From: Roridomyces roridus
Taxonomy: Eukaryota > Basidiomycota > Agaricomycetes > Agaricales > Mycenaceae
DNA: 28,028 nucleotides
Direction: 5' to 3'
Assembly: GCA_029378245.1 (NCBI GenBank)
Contig: JARKIF010000329.1
Span: 1 to 28,028 of the forward strand
Positions 8,050-19,013 of the stretch are shown piece after piece. How positions within the stretch are numbered: the stretch's first letter is position 1; the number at the start of each line of letters is the position of its first letter. The position numbers and the translations under genes were made by a program. The notes under the pieces were generated by a model. That model did no database searches, was not told the DNA's origin, and saw nothing but the letters and a program-made list of their open reading frames with translations.

Positions 8050-10586
8050 ATGCCTTCCACCGACAACACCTCCGAAACCTCTGTCACTGGAACAGTGGAA
8101 GTCAAGGTGAACGGCACCAACGGTGCTGACGCTGCAACTGCCCATAACGACTCTGAGGAGGCGCCTGCTGAGGCCTCTTCCACACCCGTCGCCCCCACCG
8201 ACTCTACTGAGATCAAAGAAGGAGATAAAAAGGAGGAGGATGACGACGACGACAAGCAGATCAAGGCTCGCAAGGAGGCACTCGATGCGCTGAACAAGGA
8301 GTACAAAGACGTACCCCATGGCTCCATGACCGAGGTCGTTCATCTCGACAAGGTGCGGCTACTGTGGTTGTTCCGCACCCTTTCTAACTCTGAACCCGTT
8401 GCAGCGATGGGACAAGAACGGGGACGAGTACTACATTCGACAGAAGAAGGCCGCGGCTCGGGTTCGAGGTAGCGATTGGTGGGAAAAGCACATCCTGGTG
8501 GTCATCCGCCATTTCGAGCAGTACGACAAGGAAAGGGTCGAGAGGACCACCGTCGAAGTCTACTCGAAGCATCTACGCAAGATCTTGGGCGAGGTCATCG
8601 GGTATTATCCGGGTATCTCGTTCCACACAGAGGTTCGTAAACTCACATTCTCTCGCCGCATGGACTGAAAGCAATCAACCCAGCATATCTCATTGACACT
8701 TCCCGTCGAATGCTTATACCACTATCTGGAGGAACTTCGTGCAGAGGCCGTGACGCTTTCAGAAGACTCTATTCAACTCCAGCACCTCAATATACTCCTC
8801 AACTTTATAGAGACCCAGTTCGCGAAGACGATCGAGGAGGTCAAGAATCTGCACCCACAGAATCTCATCTCCTTCGACACGTAAGTCTCCTCCGAGAGCC
8901 CTGTACCCATCTAAGCCTCGCTAGCCTATGGACCCTTTTCCGCCCCGGCACCATCACCCACTCCAAAATCCGGGGTTATGACCGTGCTTTCAAGCTTGAA
9001 TCCTACTGGACTGTCGCATGCGGGCAGGACGCGGGGTTCTACCAGACCGGGTCCTTCACCGACTACGACGGCAAGAACTACGGCCAGCGGAGTGAAAGGC
9101 TGAAGATCCCGCCTTTTGCGGGCAGCACTCCCATCGCAGCGCTGTCCTTTGCCCCGCTGGAGATGCGCTCGCGGAAAGAGGAAATCCTCGCAGTTTTGAT
9201 GAAGCGCGGGAAACGGTTTTCAGACCATGCGCGGCCAGTGCTATGGCGAGTACGCGGGCGTGGCCATCGCGGATGAGGGAGGGAAGTTCAGTGTTGGTCG
9301 TGTCCGTCTGTATCTGTTGTCCATGCTGATCTGTGGTGCTAGATCAAGAGTCGGGTGATGGTTGACGGAGTTTCGTTCAACCGTTTCTCGAGCAACGGGT
9401 GGGAGGCGCCAGAGGATGAGGCCGCGAAAGAGCTCCTGTATTGGGCCGAAGACAGCCTATCTGCCGAGGAGTTCACGGCGTTCAAGGCCAAGATGGCTGC
9501 TGAGAAGGAGGCACGGGTCTTGTCAGAAGAGGAGACCTTGTTGGCCACCAACGTCCTCCGTGGCTTCAGCTTTGCGGAGAAGAAGTGGTTCTCACTTTTC
9601 ATCGAGAACTACTCCGAGATCGTCTGGAACGAGGTGGGTTGTTTCCACGTTCCGTTCACCCCGTAGTAAGACGCGTGTTATAGGCCTCGTTCGACCGGCT
9701 TGTGCTGCCTGAAGATTCGAAGATGCTCATCCGTGCACTCGTGTCGTCTCATCTGCGGACTGAGAACAACAAATTCGACGACATCATCAAAGGGAAAGGA
9801 AGAGGACTTGTTACGGTATTGCATGGCAGCCCTGGTGGTACGTTTTTTGCGCCATCCTCGAGCTTCATTTGTTCACAACTGGCCAGTGGGTAAAACGCTG
9901 ACGGCGGAGTGCATCGCGGAGTACACCCAGCGCCCTCTCTATGTTGTATCGTCTGGCGATCTCGGTACGCCTTCCATCGTCCATGACTAGCTTGAAACTA
10001 AGTGTACCTGCGCAGGCACCTCGGCCAAGAATCTGGAACGGGAGCTGACAAAGATATTGGACCTGTCTCACACGTGGCGAGCGATCCTGCTCATCGACGA
10101 GGCGGACGTCTTTCTGGAGAAGCGGTCGCTCACAGATGTGAACCGGAACGCCCTCGTCTCGGTGTTCCTACGGCTTTTGGAGTACTACGAGGGCATTCTC
10201 TTCCTGACCACCAACCGTCTCAGCACTGTGCGTCCTCCCGTCCAGTGAAATCACAGTCGTGACTGATCCCGTTTATGTAGTTCGACCCAGCGTTCCAGTC
10301 TCGTATTCACATGGCGCTCAAGTACGATGATCTTGATCGGCATGCGCGCCAGCGCCTCTGGAAGGACTTTTTGAGCAACCTGAACGGCGGCGGCACCGAT
10401 GTCTCCGAGGAGGGGTACGGCGTGCTGGCGGAGTACGATGTCAACGGGCGGCAGATCAAGAACGCGGTCAAGACGGCGGAGAGTCTTGCTGCGTTTACGG
10501 GCAAGCCGCTTGGACTGGAGCATCTGCAGACGGTGCTCAAGACACAGGCTGATTTTGCTGAGGCGTTTGTGGGCAGTGGCTTTTGA
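8050..10586 (+). CDS. DUF7025-AAA+ ATPase
   Basis: Fungal AAA+ ATPase of about 714 residues. Residues 1-90 are a Ser/Thr/Ala-rich then acidic leader (EEDDDDDK). A conserved alpha-helical region and a DUF7025-type region (LWTLFRPGTI, YGEYAGVAI) follow. The AAA core has Walker A GSPGVGKT spanning intron 9838-9886, Walker B ILLIDEAD, sensor LTTNR and arginine finger FQSRIH. The end (NGRQIKNAVKTAESLA) is a normal AAA lid. Introns: 8353-8404, 8633-8683, 8881-8924, 9302-9342, 9634-9683, 9838-9886, 9965-10015 and 10228-10280. Exons sum to 2146 nt, one too many. The extra base is best placed in the T4 run at 9217-9220, where RGKRF should continue QTMRGQCYGEY. That suggests an assembly indel rather than loss of function. 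The role is unknown; by its motifs it should hydrolyse ATP to remodel proteins. Convergent with the next gene, 65 nt apart. Confidence 0.88.
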
Positions 10587-10651
10587 AGGGTTTCCAGTTG
10601 CTCGATATCATTACATTGTGTACAAATACGCTTGGATGCTTCACTTTGACT

Positions 10652-11682
10652 TCAAATTCTTTCTTCTCCATCGCACTCAGGGTCATAGATCCACCAGTTC
10701 GCCACAACGGGAGAGTTGAGCGGCTGGCAACACATTGTGAGATGAATGTTAGAAACGAAAGTGTTATACGTACCAAATCTTTCTGCCAGCAGTTCCAAGG
10801 TGCATCAAGGTGCAACCATCCATTTTTCGCAGGTGTGGACATGCACATGCCGATTGCATTGTCGCCAGGTTGCAGGCCTTCAAGCGTTGCTTCGAAATAC
10901 TGCTCTGGCTGTTAGATGATATTGGGTCGAAGGAGGAATGTGCGCGTACTCTTCCAGGTTTCAGGCATCCCTGCCATTGATGTGAGAGTGATTTTTAGTG
11001 TCTTTCGTAGACCGTACCTTGTCTTGCAAAGCGCTGAAATGAGTCGTTTCGCATTTGGGGTCCGGAACAACCCAATGTCCAAAGACTCCATTGCATTCCT
11101 GTAGACGGTATCAGCTAGACGAAGGAGTCGACTTGGGAATCTCACTCTATTCTCACAACGTTGAGGATGGCAAATCTTTTGTCCGTTGATTTCGACTGTG
11201 GTCGCGTTGCAAGTCGACATGGCATCGGATCCGGTGGGCACCTTCAAAATCTGCGCGGTATACTCGCGCGTTCCATACCCAAAGCAGTGCGGAGCAGGCT
11301 GCAGCTCGTCCCAGGTCGGAATCTCCTTTTCCTTCAAGTTCTTCCCTGGGGCATCGGGCGTCGCCTTGCGTTCCTTCGTCCACTCTTCCTTCTCCCAACG
11401 CAGTTGTTCGCGCAGGGCAAGCAACTCCCTGCGTTCGTTGTCCCATTCCGCACGGATCCTCTCCTGCGCTGCCACTTCGAGCCTCCAAGCCTTCCCAACC
11501 TCGTCCTGGTATCCCCGGATTTCCTGGTACCATTCTGCGCGTAGCACATCGGGGTCCCAGGTTGGGGCCCGTCCACTGGCCACAACGTCGGTCTGAATCC
11601 AAGTCTTCCGGACCTCTCCTGCCAGTCCGAGAAGTATCAGAAAGAAAAACATTGCTATGGGCGCCAGGATAATGAGTAACAT
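10652..11682 (-). CDS. Membrane-anchored coiled-coil, Cys-rich protein (agaricomycete family)
   Basis: A 281-residue protein from five exons summing to 846 nt. Introns: 11099-11145, 10971-11017, 10909-10949 and 10724-10773; the third exon is only 21 nt. Residues 2-22 are a hydrophobic anchor (LLIILAPIAMFFFLILLGLAG). About 80 Glu/Arg/Trp-rich residues likely form a coiled coil. A Cys-containing domain follows (HCFGYGTREYTA, RCENRECNGVFGHW, PKCETTHFSALQDKGC, PWNCWQKD, YDPEC). I recognise this arrangement from many mushroom genomes, where I know of no function or name. The Cys pattern suggests a luminal or extracellular fold, with the protein a type II membrane protein; this is inference. The chosen ATG (11680-11682) overlaps another at 11684-11686 in a different frame (ATGGATG). 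Confidence 0.75.
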
Positions 11683-12093
11683 CCATTTCGTCGCTGAAGA
11701 GACCTTTGGCCTAGTACATAACGAGCGCCAAGTCAGTCTAGTGTCGGACTGTAAAGAACTTGTACTGACGCTGGGTTCAGAGCGCCTTCGACATCATCAT
11801 TACTGGCGTTTGGTGAGTTTGGTCTGTCGCCTTTTCCGTAGTGAAAGCAAGTGCGCACCTCTGCCCTTTCTCTGTGGTCATGGGAAGAAGTCAAGTCGAG
11901 TAGGCGCCGGTACCACGGTCAACAGCATCAAACGACCATTATCAGCAATTCATAGACGGGTCAAAGACGGGTTCTGGGTTGTTCTGGGAAGCGTTCTCAA
12001 GTCAGGAAAGAGGCAAGATTTTCCTGTCGGGAGTTAAAAGAGGGAGATGAAAGAGCACACCAAACAAAACAAGTACAAGATATTATTCTCTCT
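11683..12093. other. Intergenic, likely promoter for the 11682 gene
   Basis: This 411-nt spacer lies between two minus-strand genes: the arrestin-like gene ends at 12094 and the Cys-rich gene starts at 11682. A plus-strand open frame crosses it but has no recognisable protein character. The AT-rich stretch at 12061-12100 fits the arrestin gene's 3' UTR. I see nothing else. Confidence 0.4.
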
Positions 12094-14363
12094 CTAAAAA
12101 GCAGCTACGCGCTGCAAACGATAGGTCGGCCTCTTCTGCGTCGTCACACTCGCCATGTTCAACGGCAGACGCACCGCACCCTCGCCCACGGGGATCTCAG
12201 CGCCCCGAATCGGCAGCTTTGTATAATCCACCCTTGACTCTGCTGCAACATCCCCCTCCGAACGATGTGCAAATCGATTCAGTGTATACCACACCGGGAC
12301 CTCCCCGATAATACCCGTCGCCGCAGGCGATATGTGCGAGTACTGCGGGTGCTGGATGAGGATGTGTAGTACATACTGTGGGAAGTCAATCAGTCGACGA
12401 GAGGTGCAAAAATGCAGGCAAAACACACCTCGCGTGCCATACTAGAAAAGCGGAAACTCGGGTGACTGCACGCGGGCACACGGACCTCGCCGTCCAGACG
12501 CACCGTACGTTCGCCGTCTGGCTCAGAATCCAGATCCTCAAGAGAGGGTGTCGGCGATAGTGCCCTCGCGTCGTCCTTCTCCTCGTCATCCTTCCCGTTC
12601 TCTGCGCCATCCCCACCCTCAGCGCCCACCATAGTCCCTTCATTATCATCGACATCGGGTCCCCGTACCGTCTGCATGCGTGAAGGACGTACGGGCGACG
12701 TCGTAGCCTTCACAGGAGACGCTGCCGCCCCTTTGCCAGTCGGTTCTGGTAAATCCACGAGCTTACATTCCGGCTTGCCCGCCCCCTCCTCCGGCCTCCC
12801 CTCGTCCGTAAGCCAAATCCGCCCATCAGCCAGCCGCTCGAGCTTCCTGTTCTTGCGCACAGTGTTCCGCGGGTACAAAGCGTCGCGCGCGAAGATGTCT
12901 GATTTTAAAAACCCAACGTCGATGGCGCCGGGTTGGGCGAGGGTTTGCATCGCCAGTGCGGAGGGGGACCAAAGGAGGAGGGAGAAGGGGAGGGTCTGAC
13001 CTGCAGTGTAGACTGCGGGTTCTTGAATTCCAAGCTGGAAGCAAATTCAGGTCTTGGAATCATCAAGAAAGGAAAAGGGCACTCACGATCCCCTCCAGCT
13101 CCACGAGCTGTTCGCCAATCCTTCCTCTCCCACCAAACGGCGTAAGAGTCCAGCCCCCAACGACCTCTCTCGCAAACGGCCAATCTTCGCGCAGAGGAAG
13201 ATAGGGGAAGGTAGTCTCCTCCCTCGGCACGACGCGCGAAAGTGGCAGATACTGCACATTCACGTCAAACTCCTCGTCAATTGCGCCAAGGCCCTCGCGC
13301 GCCACGTTCACGCCCACAGTGTACTTGATATTTCCCGAGAAGCTGCCCACTTCGGCAAAGGTGTATGTCGCTTGATGGTTTTTCAGTAAGTGTCGGAGTG
13401 AACTTAATGAGACTCACGCGGCAGTGGTACGCGGGTAAGATTCTGTACACTGTCAGAAAACCAAAAGGAACGAGGGGATGGTAGTGACCTTGTGCCGTTC
13501 ATCGTCCGGGTGCTTGACCACCGCGTCTGGAGGTAGAGCAGGAAACTCGAACGGGAAGACGTAGGTTCCCGCAGGGAATTTACCCTTGAAGGGCTCTCCA
13601 CCGATTGCTCTCGGGTCCCCGTGTTTGCGAGACCACAGCATCGCAGTCATATTCACGACTGGGGGTTTGAGCATTTCAGTTACGCTGTCCGAAGCCACGG
13701 TGAACTAGAGATGAGTCAGGAATCGAGTATATAGCATCCAGCAAAACTTAATACCCAGATACTAATGTTACTCAGCGCTGTGGGCTTGTCGAGCACCATC
13801 CGCACTTCACCCTTGATTTCCGCTGTTTTCATTAGACACGAATGTAAAGTTATACGACGCGTACGCACCTCCGTTGTGATACATCGGTACTGGAGACGTC
13901 GCAGGCGCATGGCTGTACAAGACGACTCCCAACCACGGCTCGGGATTCTCACTGGTCGCGTGCATCACCGCCGAATGCGCCATCGTGAACGGTGGAAAAT
14001 CTGCGGGCGAAGGCGGCGCGGTCCCCGGCATCTCTTGTGGAGCCGGTGGGTCGGAAACGTGCCATTGCGAGGGTGCGCCTATCCTCAGAGGCTCAGTCGT
14101 CTGATACACCAAGGGAAAAAAAGTATCCCCAACGCACCAAGCGTCGAATAATCCGCCCTCCTCCGTTTCGGCACCTTTGGACCCGACCCCGTCACAGCAG
14201 AGTAGAAACTAAAGACAGATCCAGCGATAGAGCGCATCGACGCGCCGCCAGAGGATTTGACCGACGCGGCATAGCTCTTCACGTTCTTCTTTGCTGAGAG
14301 AGGCTTAGTATCGCCCTTGGGACCGGGTCCGCCACGTTTCAGCAAGTCCCGGAGGAGGGACAT
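12094..14363 (-). CDS. Arrestin-like protein
   Basis: Arrestin-fold protein of 638 residues. Eight exons sum to 1917 nt, so the frame is intact. Introns: 14079-14137, 13823-13868, 13705-13754, 13443-13488, 13371-13417, 13035-13086 and 12376-12428; exon 5 is only 25 nt. The N-terminal arrestin lobe shows MYHNG..EIKGEVRMVLDKPTALSN, KFPAGTYVFPFEFPALPPD and GNIKYTVGVNV. The second lobe shows VYTAGQTLPFSLLLW. A long Glu/Asp/Ser/Pro-rich insert (GAENGKDDEEKDDARALSPT) lies before the last exon, and the end is basic. Fungal arrestin-like proteins commonly recruit Rsp5/Nedd4 ligases to plasma-membrane cargo. I saw no clear PPxY, so that role is family-based only. The first intron's acceptor was chosen by frame (YSTL joined to GAPSQW); the more obvious TATCAG acceptor does not fit. 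Confidence 0.8.
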
Positions 14364-14591
14364 GAGGGTTGAAAAATCGGTCGTGGATGCACATGAGCGT
14401 TAGTTAGAGTGAAACCGCATCAGGGAGAGATAATCACTGAAATCATTCGGACTTGTTTGTTCCTGGCTACTAGTTCAAGCGGCTTGGGGCTCCAATATCG
14501 AATCGGATCTGAGGGCCGAGAGGCTCCGAGGAGAAAAAACTGAAATCCTTGACAATTGCAAAAACGTCCCTAAATCCCGTCCAGTCGCCAT

Positions 14592-15881
14592 TCACGCATG
14601 CCGCAAGACATGAAACGGCTCCCTCCCCTCCCGCATTTGCCTATCCCTCAACGCCGGCATCGATCCTGAATACTCGCTCGACACATCCACCAACTCCAGC
14701 TCTGGAGCGCCCCACCGCGGTCGGTCGACATTAGACCCCGCTAACACGACGCTTATGCCAGCAACACACGGTGGGAGTAATGAAAGCGCCCGGTCGGCCC
14801 CGATGAGGTCCATCATGGGTGCCCATGCCCCAGTGCGCGGTGTAATGACGTGAAGTACGAGGTCTAGCGTCCGCGGTGGCAGGGGAAAGATGATATGGTT
14901 CCTCAGCCACGTCACGCGTGGTTCGAGGGGCAGCTCGTGGGCGAATTCGAGCGTACGTAGTTGGGCGAGGGCGTGTAGGTCCAATGGGTTGGCCACTGTA
15001 CAGTACTCATCAGCTGCGAGCTCGAAGGGAAGAAAGAGAGAGCACCAACCGTTCTGGAGCCGAAGGCTCTGCAACGCAGGCTCGGCAGCGTCAATTAACT
15101 GCTGGAGCACAGCACTATCCGAAGGGTGGTCGCACACGCATGTAAACGTGCTGAGGCGCGTCACATCGAGAGGCGACTCCGGAAGAAGAATCCACCGTGC
15201 GAGCCGCCTCAACACGCTAGAATCGAGCTCGAGGTCAAGGTTCTCCAGCTCAATTCGTGGCGAGCCAGCACATGCCGCCAGCGTCGACGCAAAGTCGTGG
15301 TCGTCGCGCTCGTCGAATGTGGACCATTTGAGGGTTATGGACCGCAGGGCGGGGCAGTGTGCCAATAGGGTATATGGCAGGCCGTACATGCCTGCGATCT
15401 CAAGACAAGTGAGATTCGGGAGCGCGACGGTGGCGCGGATGGAGGTGCGCATGGCAGGGGAGATATTGGCCCAATGCACGAAGCCCGACTCGATGGTAAT
15501 GCAGAGACGAGTCAAGGACACGAGGAGAGAAGAGAATTGGGCGACGGGATGGGGAGTCGCTTCAGCTGAGATCCAACTGAATCGACGCATGATGTTATCC
15601 CAAAGGTGTAGAGACTTGACGCGGGCGGCGACGGTGGGTGAGTGGCGGAACAGCTTGAGGAGTGTGCCTATGGCATGGTCCCCGTCCAGAGGACCGTCGC
15701 GTAGATTGTCCTTGTTGAGAGGCCCTACGCGGAGACGCGAGAAGATGTGCACGCGACTGTATTGAAGAACGCTTGAAGAAACGAGCGCACATGAACGGAG
15801 CGTTTGCAAGTCATCGGCAAGGTGGTCGATGACGAGGTCCAGCAGCTCTTGAGGAAGAACGGGGCCGTCTTCTGGGGACAT
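14592..15881 (-). CDS. F-box protein
   Basis: The F-box lies at the N-terminus: MSPEDGPVLPQELLDLVIDH, then LQTLRSCALVSSSVL. Leucine-rich stretches follow (VKSLHLW, LTRLCITIE, LPNLTCLEIAG, LQSLRLQN, LRTLEFAHELPL). The frame is also open upstream of this ATG to 15953, but the F-box starts right after it, so I place the start at 15881. An intron with good signals (GTTGGT to TGTACAG, CTGAT branch) fits 14996-15049. At 54 nt without a stop it can be spliced or retained without changing the frame; splicing joins LRLQN to ANPLDLHAL. The length is about 429 residues unspliced or 411 spliced. The likely role is SCF ubiquitin-ligase substrate adaptor; the substrate is unknown. It is a different subfamily from the F-box-like gene at 6742-7820. 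Confidence 0.78.
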   Translation of the reverse strand: MSPEDGPVLPQELLDLVIDHLADDLQTLRSCALVSSSVLQYSRVHIFSRLRVGPLNKDNLRDGPLDGDHAIGTLLKLFRHSPTVAARVKSLHLWDNIMRRFSWISAEATPHPVAQFSSLLVSLTRLCITIESGFVHWANISPAMRTSIRATVALPNLTCLEIAGMYGLPYTLLAHCPALRSITLKWSTFDERDDHDFASTLAACAGSPRIELENLDLELDSSVLRRLARWILLPESPLDVTRLSTFTCVCDHPSDSAVLQQLIDAAEPALQSLRLQNGWCSLFLPFELAADEYCTVANPLDLHALAQLRTLEFAHELPLEPRVTWLRNHIIFPLPPRTLDLVLHVITPRTGAWAPMMDLIGADRALSLLPPCVAGISVVLAGSNVDRPRWGAPELELVDVSSEYSGSMPALRDRQMREGREPFHVLRHA

Positions 15882-16089
15882 GAGAGTTTGAGACAAGAGT
15901 TGAAACGTTGACTGTCGACCTCGGATCCGCGTTCTGCTTCCGGAACGGAACAACTCACTTCCGCAAACGGAACTTGTCCGGTGGGCTCAGACTCGGAAGT
16001 CGTAGGATGGAAAAGAACTTGATTTACAGGATGTACAGAGCTTCTCAATCCACTTTCTTCGCCGCAAGATTTATCCTGCGTGTCTTGTC

Positions 16090-16550
16090 GGGTGGATTAT
16101 ACCCACCCGCCCAGTATCACAATAATCAGAATTTCCGGCCAGCGCAGCCCAAAGGGGAGCTTCGAAGTTCGGATACGTGTCCGCATGGTAAAGGACTTGT
16201 ATAATGCCCAAGGGCGAGTGCATCATCCCAGTATATTGCGAAAGAACAGCGTCGTTTGTTCAGTCTGCGATCTCCTCGAAAATCACCTCCTCACCGGTAA
16301 ACGTCTCTAGGCTGTGGACGCCTCTACGCGTGAGACATCTTCTGGACCAAGCCTTGACCTGTGCAGTGGCGATTAGCCTTCCCTTGAGGAAGACGTGGTT
16401 TTCGTGGGCAATGTGCCAGTGAGACGGAACGTAGAGGACGCCTTCGGATGGATGCAGGTCCGTGGAGGATTCTGCAGGACAATCATGCCCTTCTGAGTCG
16501 GCCGTTGGAAGCAAGCTGAAGCAAGTCAGGCCCGTCGGGAAGGCGCTCAA
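16090..16550 (-). pseudogene. Cupin-like pseudogene, several frame breaks
   Basis: The minus strand at 16550-16260 reads EGVLYVPSHWHIAHENH, KGRLIAT, then GVHSLETFTGEEVIFEE. This matches the metal-binding pattern of small fungal cupins (VPxHWH...E...KGRL...GVxHSLxxFxGEE). The central strand usually reading TPEDG is displaced: GPEDVSRV appears in another frame near 16330-16350. After a stop at 16260 the homology resumes in other frames, first LFFRNILG and then MMHSPLGIIQVLYHADTYPNFE, down to about 16100. With at least three frame breaks and a stop, this is an eroded gene rather than one with missed introns. The substrate of such cupins is unknown to me. Confidence 0.6.
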
Positions 16551-16759
16551 TTAATTACATTGAAGTCGGAGACTGGTGACGGATCAAATATATTGATTTC
16601 TCTCACTCGGCGCGGCACTCCGGTGCCACCACCACTTGCAGCTCGACTGCCATCTCGAACCTGGCCTCAAGCATTCCAAGTCCACCAAGACGCTCGGGGC
16701 TCTTAGGCAGCATTCATCGGCTCTCTAGGTTAGCCAAACGAACCCTGGAGTCTTGCACG

Positions 16760-18371
16760 ATGTCTGCCCAGCCCGATCCACAACCCGCCGCTGGAACTTG
16801 GTCTGGGCATGAACTACCGACCGACATGCTTATTGCAGTCATGTCATTTTTGTCGCCTTGCGATATCATTTCTCTTCGACAGGTGGGCAACCTCGTCGCG
16901 TGCAAAAGTTGTTTCTAAGCATCTGCAGGTATGCAAAACCATCTCGGAAGCCACATATATCCGAAGTGTCTGGATAACCACACTCCGGAGTCTCTGCTAT
17001 CAACACGACATATACCCGTCGTCTTTTTCCTACGCGGACATGACCCTACAAGAATTGGAGCGGGCGGCGACAGCCCCGAACAGATTTAGAGCCCGCCTCA
17101 GAAGGGAGTTTTTGCAGAATAAACCAGTCCTTCCGGTCGCTAGCCGGATTATCCACCGGGATTTTCAGCATCTACGTTTCGTGCCAGGAGGAAGATACCT
17201 GTTGGCGGTTTCCAGACAATTTTTATGCATGTGGGATCTAGGAAATCGGCCAGCACCCGAATCTGGCGGCGTATTACACCACGTTGCACTACAGAGGATT
17301 GAAAACACGACCCACATCCTGAGCCTGCGTGTCCGCGCGTTCAAAGATGAGATATTGGTCATTTTATCCTCAGTCAATGCTCCAGAGTGTGTCTATCAAC
17401 CCTCATGTTCGGATTTTATGTTGACTTTGTTCAAGTTCATTTCGTGTGCACGTCTTCACCATCTACCCACCGGCACCGAATCCCGAATTCAAGCAACTGA
17501 TACCGGACTTGGTGTTGCCGATGACAGCCGCCGACCAATACCCCGCGCTATTATGCGCGACGGCGCGACATATTGTGATATATGCCACACCAGTGACGAT
17601 TCTGTGGAACTTTATTTCCGACTCTTGGACCAGCTGGCCTGCAGAGCCCAACGGGTACAACAATGTTCGTTTTTCCATCTAGTTGTCCACTTGCTAATTT
17701 TTGAACAGACGTTCTACTTTTGCGACAAAAACCTCCTCGTCTTGCGTGTCGAGCGATCCGAAATACACCTCGCCGCAATTCCACCTCTGCACCGGCGGAT
17801 GTCCCCCGACTGTTTGTTCCCGCCGTTCGGCCCGCGCCTCGAGATCCTCGAGACCACCCCACTACATCGTGTAAATGATCCAGCGAAACCTCTACGGCAG
17901 TGCTTCAGCGGCGTCTCCCTCGTATTCCATGGCCGAGAAACCAGCACAGAAGACCAACCGCTCAAGATTGATATCGTGAGCGAACTGGATGACCACCGGG
18001 CTTTGCTCACTCATTTGGCGCTCATGCCCACGGTGGCGAGGACTACGGCCAAACTCACCTACCTCGGCGAACGCGCGCTCGACTTTGAGTATGAGCTCGC
18101 GAATACGGTGCAATTCGAGTGGGTGGGGAGGAGGGATATCCAGAGCTTTTTCGTGCAGAAGAATGCGGTGCATGTTTGTCTTGCGTCTCTCTCTGATTCA
18201 GAGGCGGGTGCGAGGGAGGTGTCGGGGCTCTTGGACATACCAGGTTTACCCGAGGGCGAGCTGTGTAATGATTTTTGCTCGTTTTCGGGGAGGGTGTGTA
18301 CGAGGATGGAAGAGACGGAGGGAGGGCAGGGGAAGAAGCTGTTGATTTTGGATTATCTCAGCCCTAATTGA
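16760..18371 (+). CDS. F-box protein with beta-propeller-like C-terminal part
   Basis: A 490-residue protein from four exons summing to 1473 nt, frame intact. Introns: 16883-16928, 17387-17435 and 17665-17708. A canonical F-box sits at residues 17-55 (HELPTDMLIAVMSFLSPCD, then the post-intron VCKTISEATYIRSVW). Repeated strand-like segments follow, including FVPGGRYLLAVSRQFLCMWDLG, which resembles a WD40 blade, and VIYATPVTILWNF. This is common in agaricomycete F-box proteins that lack LRRs. The start was chosen because it gives the complete F-box; a reading from 16809 in another frame skips it. Likely role: SCF substrate adaptor; the target is unknown. Its F-box differs from the two other F-box-family genes in the window, so these are not tandem duplicates. 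Confidence 0.8.
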
Positions 18372-19013
18372 GCAAGGTCCGCTAATGGATTTTTGCAATT
18401 TAGATGCTTAGCAAGGATGCAGCTTGAAGACCTCCAAGACAATCGCCGTAAACGTTCCAGCTTCTCTCCCTTCTTCTTGGACAAGTCTTGGACGTTTCCA
18501 TCTGTCTCTGCTGAATTTTTCCGCTTTGGCTCGACTTCGCACCTTGACTATTGTCACTTTCAGGAAGACATGAATTATGCCTTATCATGTCCTGCTATAA
18601 TCCACGACCACGGGTTTTGACAGCCCCGCGTTCTCAAGATGAAGAAAAGGTAGGTCACCGGATATCGCCTTGCAATTTGACCTTTCCTGTAACTCTTTCG
18701 ACTCAATGTTCGGGCTTTCATTTCTATTGTGACTCGGGGCCCGCCTCCGTGCAGTGCAGGCAAGGAGCAGGTTCCAGAGATACTCCCAGCGCACTCAAAT
18801 ATCTTATTTAACTTCCTCCGCTAGATAATAATCGCAATCTAAATGGCGGCAGTGAGATTTAGAGCGGGCGCGCATGCATTAATCGATGTACAGTTTCCGC
18901 GATTCAATGAGCTCGTCAGCTCGGGTTGGCGGGTACATTTACCTAGTCTATTTTATATAGGGTCGGCGGTATTGGGATTCTATGGTACATCCCAGACTGT
19001 AACTCTCAGCTGC
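18372..19013. other. Intergenic region
   Basis: Between the F-box gene and the membrane-protein gene I find no convincing coding sequence, only short open frames on both strands. The 3' part is a plausible promoter (see the TATA-like element at 18951-18959). A CTTATTTAACTTCC segment near 18803 could be another AT-rich promoter element. Confidence 0.4.
18951..18959 (+). promoter_or_regulatory. TATA-like element
   Basis: TTTTATATA lies 55 nt upstream of the ATG at 19014, consistent with a TATA box and a short 5' leader for the membrane-protein gene. Confidence 0.35.

Noticed and set aside
8017..8343. Minus-strand Ser/Val-rich frames opposite the first AAA+ exon
   Set aside because: Antisense of the acidic, Ser/Thr-rich leader; the low-complexity composition explains the openness.
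9214..9276. A natural C-terminus of the AAA+ N-terminal part at 9276
   Set aside because: The family sequence continues in the next frame (QTMRGQCYGEYAGVAI), and exon lengths show one surplus base, so the stop is a frameshift effect.
11657..12037. Plus-strand frame of 126 codons between two minus-strand genes
   Set aside because: No motif, no splice context, and it overlaps the start of the Cys-rich gene.
14101..14137. A 37-nt intron ending TATCAG in the arrestin gene
   Set aside because: Too short and out of frame; using the acceptor at 14079 gives a 59-nt intron and a continuous frame.
14890..15765. Long plus-strand open frame (291 codons) opposite the F-box gene
   Set aside because: It is the antisense shadow of a clear F-box/LRR reading frame; its residues are Arg/Ser-rich with no motif.
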